Of a DNA stretch of 64,000 nucleotides, positions 24,975 through 34,275 are shown piece by piece (position 1 is the stretch's first letter; every line of letters begins with the position of its first letter). Made by a program: the position numbers and the translations under genes. Under the pieces are notes generated by a model, which did not search any database, was not told the DNA's origin, and worked only from the letters and a program-made list of their open reading frames with translations. Source of the DNA: an uncultured Bacteroidales bacterium (lineage in GTDB: Bacteria; Bacteroidota; Bacteroidia; Bacteroidales; UBA932); assembly GCA_947306365.1 (NCBI GenBank), contig CAMZGD010000003.1, positions 1 to 64,000 of the forward strand, read 5' to 3'.

Positions 24975-27758
24975 ATGAAAAGAGTTCTCTTGCTGCTGCT
25001 TCCCTTTCTGCTGGCCGCCTGTGGCCGCGACTATGCCGTGAAAGGCAGCCGGGTGACGGTTCCCTGCGATGCGCTCACCGTCCGGCTGGAAGTCGTGTCG
25101 CCCGACATCATCCGTGTTTCCGCCGTGCCGGACGGATCGTTCACGGACCGGAAGAGCCTGGCCGTGGTGCCGCAGCCGGGCTGCCGGGATTTCCGCGTGA
25201 AGGCTTCCGGCGGCCGGGTGACCGTTTCGACCGACCGGCTCTCCGCCGTGGTCGACAAGGCGGCCGGAACGGTGGCTTTCCTCCGCACCGACGGCACGCC
25301 GTATCTGCAGGGCGGTCATTTCGCCTTCACGCCCATCGAAGTGGAGGAAAAGCGGGCCTGGTCGGTGCAGACGGCGTTCGACGCGCCTGCGGACGATTCA
25401 TTCTATGGCCTGGGACAGCACCAGGCCGGCGAGTTCGACCACCGGGGGCGCAGTGAGGAACTCTTTCAGTACAACACCAAGGTGAGCGTGCCGATGGTGG
25501 TTTCGACGGGCGGCTACGGCCTGCTGTTCGACGCCTATTCGCTGAGCCGCTGGGGCAATCCCGAGCCGTACCGGCAACTGGGCGAGATGCTGCGTCTCTA
25601 CGACAGGGACGGGGTGGAAGGCGCCCTGACCGGTACGTATGCGCCGGCGACGGGCCGGCCCGTCGTACAGAGAGAGGACAGCCTCTACTACGAAAACGAG
25701 TTTCTGGTGAAGAACCTGCCGGCTATCGGGCTCAACGGCGCGAAGGTGGTCTATGAGGGCTTCGTGGAGGCCCCCGAGACGGCGGACTACCATTTCATCC
25801 AGTATTATGCGGGCTTCCAGCGTACGCTGCTCGACGGACGGGAGGTGATGTCGCGCCGCTGGCGGCCGGCCTGGAATCCCAACAGCTACAAGTTCGTCGC
25901 GCATCTGGAGAAGGGCGTGAAGACGCCCGTCCGCATCGAGTGGGAGCCCGACGGCGACGTATCGTACATCGGCCTGCGCGTGGCGCCGCTCCGGCCGGCC
26001 GGGGAAGAAGCCGGCATTCGTTTCTGGTCGGAGTTCGAGCCGCAGGCGGATTTCTATTTCATCGCGGGGAACGACTTCGACGGGGTGATCCGCGGTTATC
26101 GGACGCTCACGGGCAAGGCGCCCGTGATGCCGAAGTGGGTGATGGGCTTCTGGCAGAGCCGGGAGCGCTACGCCACGCAGGAAGAACTGGTGAACACCCT
26201 GGCCGAATTCCGCCGCAGGCACATTCCCGTGGACAACATCGTCCAGGACTGGCACTATTGGAAGGAGGACCAGTGGGGAAGCCACGCCTTCGACGAGACG
26301 CGTTATCCCGATCCGGAAAAGATGCTCGACGATGTCCACGCGATGCACGGCCGCTTCATGATCAGCGTCTGGCCGAAGTTCTATACCAATACGGACCATT
26401 ACAAGGAACTCAAGGCGGCCGGCTACGCCTACACGCACGCGGAGGACACCGGTCTGGTGGACTGGCTGGGCCATCAGCAGAGTTTCTATGACGCATACGC
26501 CGAAGGCGGCCGGAAGATGTTCTGGCGCCAGATCGACGAAAGCCTCTACACGCGGTACGGCCGCAAGATCGACGCCTGGTGGATGGACGCCAGCGAGCCG
26601 AACCTGCGCGACTGCCTGCCGATGGACTATTTCAAGTGGCTCATCTCGCCCACGGCGCTGGGCCCTTCGACCGAATACCTGAACGCCTATTCCATCGTCA
26701 ATGCCGACGCCATCTACAACGGCCAGCGGGCCGTGGATCCCGACAAACGGGTGTTCCTGCTCACGCGCAGCGGCTTCGCAGGCCTGCAGCGCTACAGCAC
26801 GGCCACCTGGAGCGGCGACATCGGCACGTCGTGGACCGACATGCGGATGCAGATGGCCGCCGGCCTGAGCTATTCGATGAGCGGCATCCCGTTCTGGGGG
26901 ATGGACATCGGCGGCTTCTCGGTGATGGGCAAGTTCCAGGATCCGGCCAACCGGCGCGAGTGGCAGGAACTGCAGACGCGCTGGCACCAGTTCGGCACGT
27001 TCGTGCCGTTGTTCCGTACGCACGGGCAGTGGCCGCAGCGGGAGCTCTGGAACATCGCCCCCGCGGGTTCGCCGGCATACGAGAGCATCCTGTGGTATAT
27101 GCAGCTGCGCTACCGGCTGATGCCGTATCTGTATTCGCTGGCCGGCGCCGTGGCGTTCGACGACTACACGCTGATGCGCGGCCTGCCGATGGACTATCCC
27201 GACGACCCCGAAGTGCGTGACCTGTCCGACCAGTGGCTGTTCGGCCCGGCGCTGATGCCGTGTCCGGTCTCGGACTACCAGGCCCGCAGCCGGAGCGTGT
27301 ATTTCCCGGCCGGCGGCTGGTATGACTTCTATTCCGGCACGTATTACGACGGCGGCCGCCGCCGTTCGATGCCTGCGCCTTACGAGCGGATGCCGCTTTT
27401 CGTGCGGGCCGGTTCGATCGTTCCGTTCGGTCCGGCGATGGAGTGGTCCGACGAGAAGCCGGCCGACGCCATCCGGCTCTATGTGTATGCGGGCGCCGAT
27501 GCGGATTTCACGCTCTATGAAGACGACGGGCTGACCTATGCCTATGAGAAGGGGGCTTATGCCACCATTCCGCTGCATTGGGACGAGGCCGCCCGCACCC
27601 TGACGGTCGGCGACCGGGCCGGGTCGTTCCCGGAGATGCTGGCGTCGCGCGCTTTCCACGTGATCGTGGTAGACCCGGCGCATCCGCACGGCTATGATCC
27701 CGATGCCGAAGGCACGAAGTGCGAATATCAGGGGAAATCGGTAACTTTACATTTTTAA
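24975..27758 (+). CDS. GH31 alpha-xylosidase with PA14 insert, lipoprotein
   Basis: A 927-residue lipoprotein (LLAAC, Cys16). The N-terminal beta domain (SFYGLGQHQAGEFDHRG) is interrupted at about residues 225-335 by a PA14-like insert (YEGFVEAPETADYHFIQYYAGFQRTLLDG). The catalytic barrel contains PKWVMGFWQSRERY, nucleophile Asp in WWMDASEPN and acid/base Asp in WSGDIGTSW. A PA14 insert of this kind is known from xyloglucan-specific alpha-xylosidases such as CjXyl31A and BoGH31A, so removal of alpha-1,6-xylose from xyloglucan oligosaccharides is likely, feeding the xylA-xylB genes downstream. It is 22 bases from the esterase gene and 4 from the GH2 start. Confidence 0.9.
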   Translation: MKRVLLLLLPFLLAACGRDYAVKGSRVTVPCDALTVRLEVVSPDIIRVSAVPDGSFTDRKSLAVVPQPGCRDFRVKASGGRVTVSTDRLSAVVDKAAGTVAFLRTDGTPYLQGGHFAFTPIEVEEKRAWSVQTAFDAPADDSFYGLGQHQAGEFDHRGRSEELFQYNTKVSVPMVVSTGGYGLLFDAYSLSRWGNPEPYRQLGEMLRLYDRDGVEGALTGTYAPATGRPVVQREDSLYYENEFLVKNLPAIGLNGAKVVYEGFVEAPETADYHFIQYYAGFQRTLLDGREVMSRRWRPAWNPNSYKFVAHLEKGVKTPVRIEWEPDGDVSYIGLRVAPLRPAGEEAGIRFWSEFEPQADFYFIAGNDFDGVIRGYRTLTGKAPVMPKWVMGFWQSRERYATQEELVNTLAEFRRRHIPVDNIVQDWHYWKEDQWGSHAFDETRYPDPEKMLDDVHAMHGRFMISVWPKFYTNTDHYKELKAAGYAYTHAEDTGLVDWLGHQQSFYDAYAEGGRKMFWRQIDESLYTRYGRKIDAWWMDASEPNLRDCLPMDYFKWLISPTALGPSTEYLNAYSIVNADAIYNGQRAVDPDKRVFLLTRSGFAGLQRYSTATWSGDIGTSWTDMRMQMAAGLSYSMSGIPFWGMDIGGFSVMGKFQDPANRREWQELQTRWHQFGTFVPLFRTHGQWPQRELWNIAPAGSPAYESILWYMQLRYRLMPYLYSLAGAVAFDDYTLMRGLPMDYPDDPEVRDLSDQWLFGPALMPCPVSDYQARSRSVYFPAGGWYDFYSGTYYDGGRRRSMPAPYERMPLFVRAGSIVPFGPAMEWSDEKPADAIRLYVYAGADADFTLYEDDGLTYAYEKGAYATIPLHWDEAARTLTVGDRAGSFPEMLASRAFHVIVVDPAHPHGYDPDAEGTKCEYQGKSVTLHF

Positions 27759-27762
27759 TTCT

Positions 27763-29997
27763 ATGACGAAGGAAGCGTTGTTTCCATTTCAAGACTACGG
27801 ACCCTATGGGTCCTATCCCTCCCAAAACCGGCGAACCGGTTTCGGGCCCCTCCCACTCACGGCTGCGTGGGCGCAGACGGTCTTGAAATGGAAACAACGC
27901 TTCCTTCTGGCCATTTTGCTTATCTTTCCACTGCCGGCACTGGCGCAGGAGATGCTGTTCGACGACGGCTGGAAGTTCGCGTTCGGCGACGCCGCTTCAC
28001 CGGAAAAGGATTTCGGCAGGGGGACGGAATATTTCAACTATCTCACAAAAGCGGCGTCGATCCATAACGAGGGACCGTATGCCGTAAAGTTCGACGATTC
28101 GGCCTGGAAGCCGGTGCAGCTGCCGCACGACTGGGTGGTGGACCTGCCGTTTTCGCCGGAAGCTTCGCACAGCCACGGTTACAAGACGGTGGGCTGGCGC
28201 TGGCCGGCGACCAGCGTGGGCTGGTACCGGAAGCATTTCACGGTGCCGGCCGATGCGCTCGGGAAACCGGTCTCGCTCCGGTTCGACGGCATCTTCCGCG
28301 ATTCGGACATCTGGGTGAACGGCTTCTGGCTGGGCGGCGAGCGCAGCGGTTACACGTCGGCCACCTACGCCATCGCCGAATACCTGAATTATGGCGGCGA
28401 CAATGTGGTCGTTGTCCGGGCCGACGCCTCATTCGAGGAGGGCTGGTTCTACGAAGGGGCCGGCATCTACCGCCACGTCTGGCTTACGGTCGGCGACGAG
28501 CCCGAAAAACCGCAGCGGCCGCTGCCGAAGATCGAAATCGATCCCGACCGCGGTATCCTCCTGGACGGCCAGCCCATCCGCATCCACGGCGCGAACGTCC
28601 ACCAGGACCACGCCGGCGTGGGCGCGGCCATCCCAGACGCGCTGTATGTCTGGCGCATCAAACAATTGAAAGCATACGGTTTCAACGCCATCCGGACCGC
28701 CCACAACCCCGCGTCACCCGCGCTGCTCGACATCTGCGACAGCCTGGGGATGTACGTGCTGGAGGAGACACGCCTGATGGGCGTGAACGAGGCACAGCTC
28801 GCGCCGCTCCGCAAGATGATCGAACGCGACCGGCATCATCCCTGCATCATCCTGTGGGGCATCGGCAACGAGGAGTGGGGCATCGAATGGAACGATAAGG
28901 GCGAACGCATCGCCCGTACGATGACGGAATACTGCCACGCCATCGACCCGACGCGGCCGGTGTTGGTCGCAACCAGCAGCGGCCCGGAAGTGATCAAGGG
29001 CGCCGACGTGGCCGGTTACAACTATATCCTGCAGAATCCGGTGGACCGGCACCGGGCCGATTATCCCGACCGCGTGGCCGTCGGCACGGAGGAGACCTCC
29101 GGCTGCGGCACCCGCGGCGTGTATTTCGACGATCCGGCGAACGGGCGGATGGCGGCCCTCAACCGCAGCCCCCAGGGACCGGACAGCCTGTACAACTGCA
29201 TCGAACGGGGCTGGCAGTTCTATGAAGCCCGCCCCTGGCTGGCGGGCCTGTTCTACTGGACGGGCTTCGACTACCGGGGCGAGCCGAATCCGCTGGTCTA
29301 TCCTGCAACGGGCTCCGAATTCGGCATCTTCGACTATTGCGGCTTTCCCAAGGACGAGGCGTATTACCTGAAGGCCTGGTGGACGGACGAGCCGCTCGTG
29401 CACATCCTGCCGCACTGGAACCTCGAAGGCCACGAAGGGGAGGAAGTCTCCGTGTGGGTGTACGGCAACTGCGAAGAGGTGGCGCTTTCCGTCAACGGGC
29501 GGAACCTGGGCCGGAAGCGGATGCCCCGCGGCGGTCACCTGGAATGGACGGCGGTCTACAGGCCCGGACGTGTCCGGGCGGTGGGCTACCGGAATGGCCG
29601 GAAGGTCTGTGAGGAGACCGTCTGGACGGCCGGTTCTCCCGAACGCCTGCAGGCGGCGGCCGACCGGACGCTGCTCCGGGCGGACGGGCACGACGTGGCG
29701 GTGGTGAACCTTTCCGTGCGGGATGGCCGCGACCGCTTCGTCCCGACGGCCTGTCTGCCCGTGCAGGTGACGGTGGAGGGCCCTGCCCGGATCCTGGGCG
29801 CCGGCAACGGCGATCCGGCCTTCCGCGCCGCCGAGCGTCCCGCGGATCCCGCCGACCGGACTTTCTGCATCGATACCTTCAACGGACTGGCCCAGGTGCT
29901 CATCCAGGGAACCGGCGAAGCGGGGGAGGCCAGGGTCCTGCTTGCTGGTCCCGGCATTCCCGAAAACGTGGTGCCCCTCCGTTTTGCCAACGAATGA
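27763..29997 (+). CDS. GH2 family beta-glycosidase (beta-galactosidase-like) lacking the Ig-like domain
   Basis: A 744-codon frame from the ATG at 27763. The first 40 codons run through repeat copy B; a convincing signal peptide (KWKQRFLLAILLIFPLPALAQ) begins right after it, with an in-frame TTG at 27883, so the real start is uncertain. Domains: GH2 sugar-binding domain (LPHDWVVD to GIYRHVWLTVG); TIM barrel (HGANVHQDHAGVG, IRTAHNPASPALLDICD, acid/base Glu in GIGNEEWG, probable nucleophile in GTEETSG); a DUF4982-like domain (WNLEGHEGEEVSVWVYGNCEEVALSVNGRNLG); and a C-terminal GH2 beta domain. The usual ~100-residue Ig domain between sugar-binding domain and barrel is missing. Likely acts on galactosyl units of xyloglucan or mannan; specificity unproven. 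Confidence 0.83.
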   Translation: MTKEALFPFQDYGPYGSYPSQNRRTGFGPLPLTAAWAQTVLKWKQRFLLAILLIFPLPALAQEMLFDDGWKFAFGDAASPEKDFGRGTEYFNYLTKAASIHNEGPYAVKFDDSAWKPVQLPHDWVVDLPFSPEASHSHGYKTVGWRWPATSVGWYRKHFTVPADALGKPVSLRFDGIFRDSDIWVNGFWLGGERSGYTSATYAIAEYLNYGGDNVVVVRADASFEEGWFYEGAGIYRHVWLTVGDEPEKPQRPLPKIEIDPDRGILLDGQPIRIHGANVHQDHAGVGAAIPDALYVWRIKQLKAYGFNAIRTAHNPASPALLDICDSLGMYVLEETRLMGVNEAQLAPLRKMIERDRHHPCIILWGIGNEEWGIEWNDKGERIARTMTEYCHAIDPTRPVLVATSSGPEVIKGADVAGYNYILQNPVDRHRADYPDRVAVGTEETSGCGTRGVYFDDPANGRMAALNRSPQGPDSLYNCIERGWQFYEARPWLAGLFYWTGFDYRGEPNPLVYPATGSEFGIFDYCGFPKDEAYYLKAWWTDEPLVHILPHWNLEGHEGEEVSVWVYGNCEEVALSVNGRNLGRKRMPRGGHLEWTAVYRPGRVRAVGYRNGRKVCEETVWTAGSPERLQAAADRTLLRADGHDVAVVNLSVRDGRDRFVPTACLPVQVTVEGPARILGAGNGDPAFRAAERPADPADRTFCIDTFNGLAQVLIQGTGEAGEARVLLAGPGIPENVVPLRFANE
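27768..27907. repeat. Locus-specific-arm inverted repeat, copy B (core on plus strand)
   Basis: Arms 27768-27795 and 27880-27907 are 28-bp perfect inverse complements. The 84-base core has a GGACCC/GGGTCC hairpin, then CCCTCCC (27817-27823), a hairpin with AAACCGG/CCGGTTT, GGGCCCCTCCC (27844-27854) and GCGTGGGCGC (27865-27874). Those three blocks are identical, in order, to copy A. The right arm is also the coding sequence of the GH2 signal peptide, and the left arm its inverted copy. The element leaves the reading frame open. Confidence 0.87.
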
Positions 29998-30001
29998 CGC
30001 T

Positions 30002-31468
30002 ATGTATTTACTCGGTTACGATATCGGCAGTTCTTCCGTGAAAGCCTCCCTGGTGGAGGCCGCCACGGGGAAGTGTGCCGCCGCGGCGTTCTTCCCGGAA
30101 CAGGAAGCGCCCATCCTTTCCGAACGCCCCGGCTGGGCGGAACAGGATCCCGCAAGCTGGTGGGCGTATCTGAAGCAGGCCACGGCGTCCGTGCTGTCGC
30201 AGGCCCGTTGTGCCGCCGCCGACATCAAGGCGATCGGCATCTCCTACCAGATGCACGGACTGGTGTGTGTGGACAGGGACCGGCAGGTCCTGCGTCCTTC
30301 CATCATCTGGTGCGATTCGCGCGCCGTACCCTACGGACAGCGCGCGTTCGAGGCGCTGGGGGAGGAATGGTGCCTGCAGCACCTGCTCAACGCGCCCGGC
30401 AATTTTACGGCTGCCAAGCTGGCCTGGGTGAAGGAAAACGAACCGGCCGTGTTCGACCGGATCTGGAAAGTGATGCTGCCGGGCGACTACATCGCCCTGC
30501 GCCTCACGGGTGAGGCGGCTACGACGGTGAGCGGCCTGTCGGAAGGCATCTTCTGGGATTTCGTGGAAAACGCCCCTTCCCGGCTGCTGCTGGACTGCTT
30601 CGGCTTCGACGCCTCGGTGCTGGCACCGGTGGTGCCCACCTTCGGCGAGCAGGGACGGCTGACCGCGGAAGCGGCGCGGGAACTCGGACTCGCGGCCGGG
30701 ACCCCGGTGACCTACCGGGCCGGCGACCAGCCCAACAATGCACTGAGCCTGAATGTGCTGAATCCGGGCGAAATCGCCTCCACGGCCGGTACGTCCGGCG
30801 TGGTGTACGGCGTCATCGGACAGGTGGCCTACGATCCGCTTTCCAGGGTGAACCCGTTCGCCCACGTGAACCATACGGCGGCGGCTCCCCGGCTGGGCGT
30901 CCTGCTCTGCATCAACGGTACGGGCATCCTGAATGCCTGGATGCGCCGCACCGTGGCGGAAGCGGGCATGTCCTACGCCGAAATGAACGGACTGGCCGCC
31001 CGCATTCCTGTCGGCAGCGACGGCGTGTCCATCCTGCCGTTCGGCAACGGCGCGGAACGGATGCTGCAGAACCGCGATGCGGGCTGCAGCGTCCACGGCG
31101 TCAACTTCAACCGGCACGGAAAGGCGCACTTGCTCCGCGCCGCCCAGGAAGGCATCGTCTTCTCTTTCTGCTATGGCATTGAAATCATGCAGCAGATGGG
31201 GCTCCGGGTGGACAGGATTCACGCGGGCAAGGCCAATATGTTCCTTTCGCCGATTTTCCGGGATACGCTTGCTGCGGTTTCCGGAGCGGTCATCGAACTC
31301 TACGACACGGACGGTTCGGTGGGCGCGGCCCGCGGTGCGGGCATCGGCGCTGGCATATACCGTACGTCGGCGGAGGCTTTCGCGACGCTGGCGCGGCTCG
31401 ACAGGATCGAACCGGGCCGCCAGGCGGAATGCCGGGCCGCCTATGAACGTTGGAAATCATATTTATAA
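30002..31468 (+). CDS. xylB: Xylulokinase (FGGY family)
   Basis: A 488-residue cytoplasmic kinase. Start at 30002 (MYLLGYDIGSSSVKASLVEAATG); the ORF-track extension to 29942 overlaps GH2 coding sequence. FGGY features: N-terminal GYDIGSSSVKASL phosphate-binding loop, YQMHGLVCVD, IIWCDSRAVP, GDQPNNALSLNV and GTSGVVYGVIG near the ATP-binding site, and the C-terminal MFLSPIFRDTLAAVSGAVIELYDTDGSVGAARGAGIGAG. It phosphorylates D-xylulose from XylA for entry to the pentose phosphate pathway. It sits 4 bases after the GH2 stop and 12 bases before xylA. Confidence 0.92.
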   Translation: MYLLGYDIGSSSVKASLVEAATGKCAAAAFFPEQEAPILSERPGWAEQDPASWWAYLKQATASVLSQARCAAADIKAIGISYQMHGLVCVDRDRQVLRPSIIWCDSRAVPYGQRAFEALGEEWCLQHLLNAPGNFTAAKLAWVKENEPAVFDRIWKVMLPGDYIALRLTGEAATTVSGLSEGIFWDFVENAPSRLLLDCFGFDASVLAPVVPTFGEQGRLTAEAARELGLAAGTPVTYRAGDQPNNALSLNVLNPGEIASTAGTSGVVYGVIGQVAYDPLSRVNPFAHVNHTAAAPRLGVLLCINGTGILNAWMRRTVAEAGMSYAEMNGLAARIPVGSDGVSILPFGNGAERMLQNRDAGCSVHGVNFNRHGKAHLLRAAQEGIVFSFCYGIEIMQQMGLRVDRIHAGKANMFLSPIFRDTLAAVSGAVIELYDTDGSVGAARGAGIGAGIYRTSAEAFATLARLDRIEPGRQAECRAAYERWKSYL

Positions 31469-31480
31469 TTGCATAACATC

Positions 31481-32797
31481 ATGACCAAAGAGTATTTCCC
31501 TACCATCGGAAAGATCCCTTTCGAGGGACCCGAAAGCAAGAACCCCCTGGCATTCCACTATTATGATGCGGACCGTGTCGTCGCGGGCAAGAAGATGAAG
31601 GACTGGTTCAAGTTCGCCATGGCCTGGTGGCACTCGCTGGGCCAGGCTTCCGGCGACCCGTTCGGCGGCCAGACCCGCAGCTATGAATGGGACAAGGGCG
31701 AATGCCCGTATGCCCGTGCCAGGGCGAAGGCCGATGCCGGCTTCGAGCTGATGCAGAAGCTGGGCATCGAGTATTTCTGCTTCCACGACATCGACCTCGT
31801 GGAAGACTGCGAGGACATCGTCGAGTATGAAGCCCGGATGAAGGACATTACGGACTATCTCCTGGAGAAGATGAAGGCGACGGGGATCAGGAACCTCTGG
31901 GGTACGGCCAACGTGTTCGGACACAAGCGTTATATGAACGGCGCCGCCACCAACCCGCAGTTCGGCATCGTAGCCCGTGCGGCCGTGCAGATCAAGAACG
32001 CCATCGACGCCACCATCAAGCTGGGCGGTACCGGCTATGTGTTCTGGGGCGGCCGCGAAGGCTATTACACCCTGCTGAACACGCAGATGCAGCGTGAGAA
32101 GGACCATCTGGCCCGGATGCTCACCGCGGCCCGCGACTATGGCCGCGCGAAGGGATTCAAAGGAACTTTCTTCATCGAGCCCAAGCCGATGGAGCCCACC
32201 AAGCACCAGTATGACGTCGACACGGAGACCGTGATCGGATTCCTCCGTGCCAACGGCCTCGACAAGGACTTCAAGGTGAACATCGAGGTGAACCACGCCA
32301 CCCTGGCCGGTCACACCTTCGAGCACGAGCTTACCGTCGCCGTGGACAACGGCCTGCTGGGCAGCATCGACGCCAACCGCGGCGACGCCCAGAACGGCTG
32401 GGATACGGACCAGTTCCCGGTGGACCCGTACGACCTTACCCAGGCCATGATGCAGATTCTCCGCAACGGCGGCTTCAAGGACGGCGGTACGAACTTCGAC
32501 GCCAAGCTGCGCCGCAGTTCCACCGATCCGGAAGACATCTTCATCGCCCACATCAGCGCGATGGACGCGATGGCGCACGCCCTGCTGAATGCCGCTGCCG
32601 TTCTGGAGGAAAGTCCGATTCTCCAGATGGTCGCGGAAAGGTATGCTTCCTTCGACAGCGGTCTCGGGAAGAAGTTCGAGGAAGGCGGGGCCACCCTGGA
32701 AGAACTCTACGACTACGCCAGGTCCCACGCTACGCCCGAGGCGGCTTCCGGCAAGCAGGAGCTTTACGAAACCCTCTTGAACCTCTACGCCAGGTAA
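31481..32797 (+). CDS. xylA: Xylose isomerase
   Basis: A 438-residue class II xylose isomerase. Key segments: [32 protein letters not shown] with the catalytic His, [33 protein letters not shown] with metal-binding Glu, [18 protein letters not shown] and [19 protein letters not shown] with metal-binding Asp residues. Length is normal for the type. It converts D-xylose to D-xylulose in the cytoplasm. The start at 31481 ([16 protein letters not shown]) matches the family; the upstream ATG at 31469 adds only MHNI. Confidence 0.96.
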   Translation: MTKEYFPTIGKIPFEGPESKNPLAFHYYDADRVVAGKKMKDWFKFAMAWWHSLGQASGDPFGGQTRSYEWDKGECPYARARAKADAGFELMQKLGIEYFCFHDIDLVEDCEDIVEYEARMKDITDYLLEKMKATGIRNLWGTANVFGHKRYMNGAATNPQFGIVARAAVQIKNAIDATIKLGGTGYVFWGGREGYYTLLNTQMQREKDHLARMLTAARDYGRAKGFKGTFFIEPKPMEPTKHQYDVDTETVIGFLRANGLDKDFKVNIEVNHATLAGHTFEHELTVAVDNGLLGSIDANRGDAQNGWDTDQFPVDPYDLTQAMMQILRNGGFKDGGTNFDAKLRRSSTDPEDIFIAHISAMDAMAHALLNAAAVLEESPILQMVAERYASFDSGLGKKFEEGGATLEELYDYARSHATPEAASGKQELYETLLNLYAR

Positions 32798-32799
32798 AG

Positions 32800-34248
32800 A
32801 TGGGAGCGAACAGAAAGCAAGGCAGTTCCAGGTATCTCATCAGCATCGTGCTCGTGGCGGTGCTGGGCGGACTGCTCTTCGGATACGACACGGCGGTGAT
32901 TTCCGGCGCGGAGAAGGGGCTCCAGGCCTTCTTCCAGGGAGCGGCGGATTTCACGTATACCGACGGCCTGCACGGCTTCACGACCTCCAGCGCCCTGATC
33001 GGCTGCGTGATCGGTGCGCTGCTCTCCGGCCTGTTCTCTTCCCGGATCGGAAGGCGCAGGACGCTGCTGATCGCCGGCATTCTCTTTTTCCTGAGCGCCC
33101 TGGGTTCGTATTGCCCGGAGTTTCTCTTCTTCCGCCACGGCGTGGCGAGCCGGGGCGTCCTGGCGGCGTTCATCCTGTATCGGATCCTGGGCGGCATCGG
33201 CGTGGGACTGGCCTCCGCCATCTGCCCGATGTACATTGCGGAGGTTGCTCCGGCCAACCAGCGCGGCAAGCTCGTCTCGTGGAACCAGTTTGCCATCATC
33301 TTCGGCCAGCTGGTCGTCTATTTCGTCAACTTCCTCATCATCCAGTCGCATAAGAATGATCCGCAGCTCGTGGAATGGACCAATACGGTCGGCTGGCGCA
33401 ACATGTTCGTCTCCGAGGCGTTTCCGGCCGGTCTTTTCGCGCTGCTCATCCTCCTGGTGCCCGAGTCGCCCCGCCATCTCGTGATGCGCGGCCTCGACCA
33501 GAACGCCTTCCGGATCCTCGCCCGCATCAACGGGGAGGAGAAGGCCCGGACGATCCTGCAGGAGATCAAGGATACCGTCGTCGAAAAGCGGGAAAGGCTC
33601 TTCGCATACGGCTTCCTGGTGATCTTCATCGGCTGCATGCTCTCCGTGTTCCAGCAGGTGATCGGCATCAACGCCGTGCTGTATTTCGCGCCGCGCATCT
33701 TCGAATCCATGGGCGTGAGCAACAATATGCTCTTTACCGTCATCATGGGCGTCATCAACATCAGTTTCACCCTGCTGGCGGTCTTTACCGTGGAGAAACT
33801 GGGCCGCAAGCCGTTGCTGATCAGCGGTTCCATCGGCATGGCGGTCGGCGCGCTGGGCGTCGCCCTGTCGAATGTCGTGACACTGCCGGCCTGGGTGCCG
33901 GTCATCAGCATCATGGTCTACAGCGCCTGCTTCATGTTCAGCTGGGGGCCGATCTGCTGGGTGTACATCGCCGAGATCTTCCCCAACACCATCCGCAGCC
34001 AGGCGACGGCCTGGGCCGTGGCGTTCCAGTGGATCTTCAACTTCATCGTGAGTTCCACGTTCGTGCCGATGTACAATATGCAGCTCGGTGCGATGGGCGA
34101 CCGTTTCGGCCACTTCTTCGCCTATGCGCTTTACGGCGTGATCTGCCTGGTCGCCGCGCTCTTTGTCTGGCGGCTTGTGCCGGAGACCAAGGGAAAGACC
34201 CTCGAAGAGATGACCGCGCTGTGGCGGTCCCGTTCCAGAAAGAAATAA
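32800..34248 (+). CDS. xylE: MFS sugar:proton symporter, XylE type
   Basis: A 482-residue inner-membrane transporter with 12 expected helices. Sugar-porter signatures are GYDTAVISGAEKGLQ in helix 1, GLFSSRIGRRRTLLIAG, RILGGIGVGLASAICPMYIAEVAPANQRGKLVSWNQFAI, VPESPRHLVMRG, FQQVIGINAVLYFAPRIFESMG, EKLGRKPLLISGS and VPETKGKTLEEM. Clustering directly after xylA makes D-xylose the likely substrate. It starts 2 bases after the xylA stop. Confidence 0.9.
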   Translation: MGANRKQGSSRYLISIVLVAVLGGLLFGYDTAVISGAEKGLQAFFQGAADFTYTDGLHGFTTSSALIGCVIGALLSGLFSSRIGRRRTLLIAGILFFLSALGSYCPEFLFFRHGVASRGVLAAFILYRILGGIGVGLASAICPMYIAEVAPANQRGKLVSWNQFAIIFGQLVVYFVNFLIIQSHKNDPQLVEWTNTVGWRNMFVSEAFPAGLFALLILLVPESPRHLVMRGLDQNAFRILARINGEEKARTILQEIKDTVVEKRERLFAYGFLVIFIGCMLSVFQQVIGINAVLYFAPRIFESMGVSNNMLFTVIMGVINISFTLLAVFTVEKLGRKPLLISGSIGMAVGALGVALSNVVTLPAWVPVISIMVYSACFMFSWGPICWVYIAEIFPNTIRSQATAWAVAFQWIFNFIVSSTFVPMYNMQLGAMGDRFGHFFAYALYGVICLVAALFVWRLVPETKGKTLEEMTALWRSRSRKK

Positions 34249-34275
34249 ATCCTTAACACTGTTGCATAGTTGTAT

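Noticed and set aside
25398-27689. 763-residue minus-strand ORF
   Set aside because: Antisense to the GH31 gene, whose catalytic motifs are certain.
27768-27907. Repeat copy B as an invertible promoter (inverton)
   Set aside because: Inverted repeats flank a short core as in Bacteroides invertons, but neither core has a TAnnTTTG box, and copy A lies between convergent stop codons where no promoter is needed.
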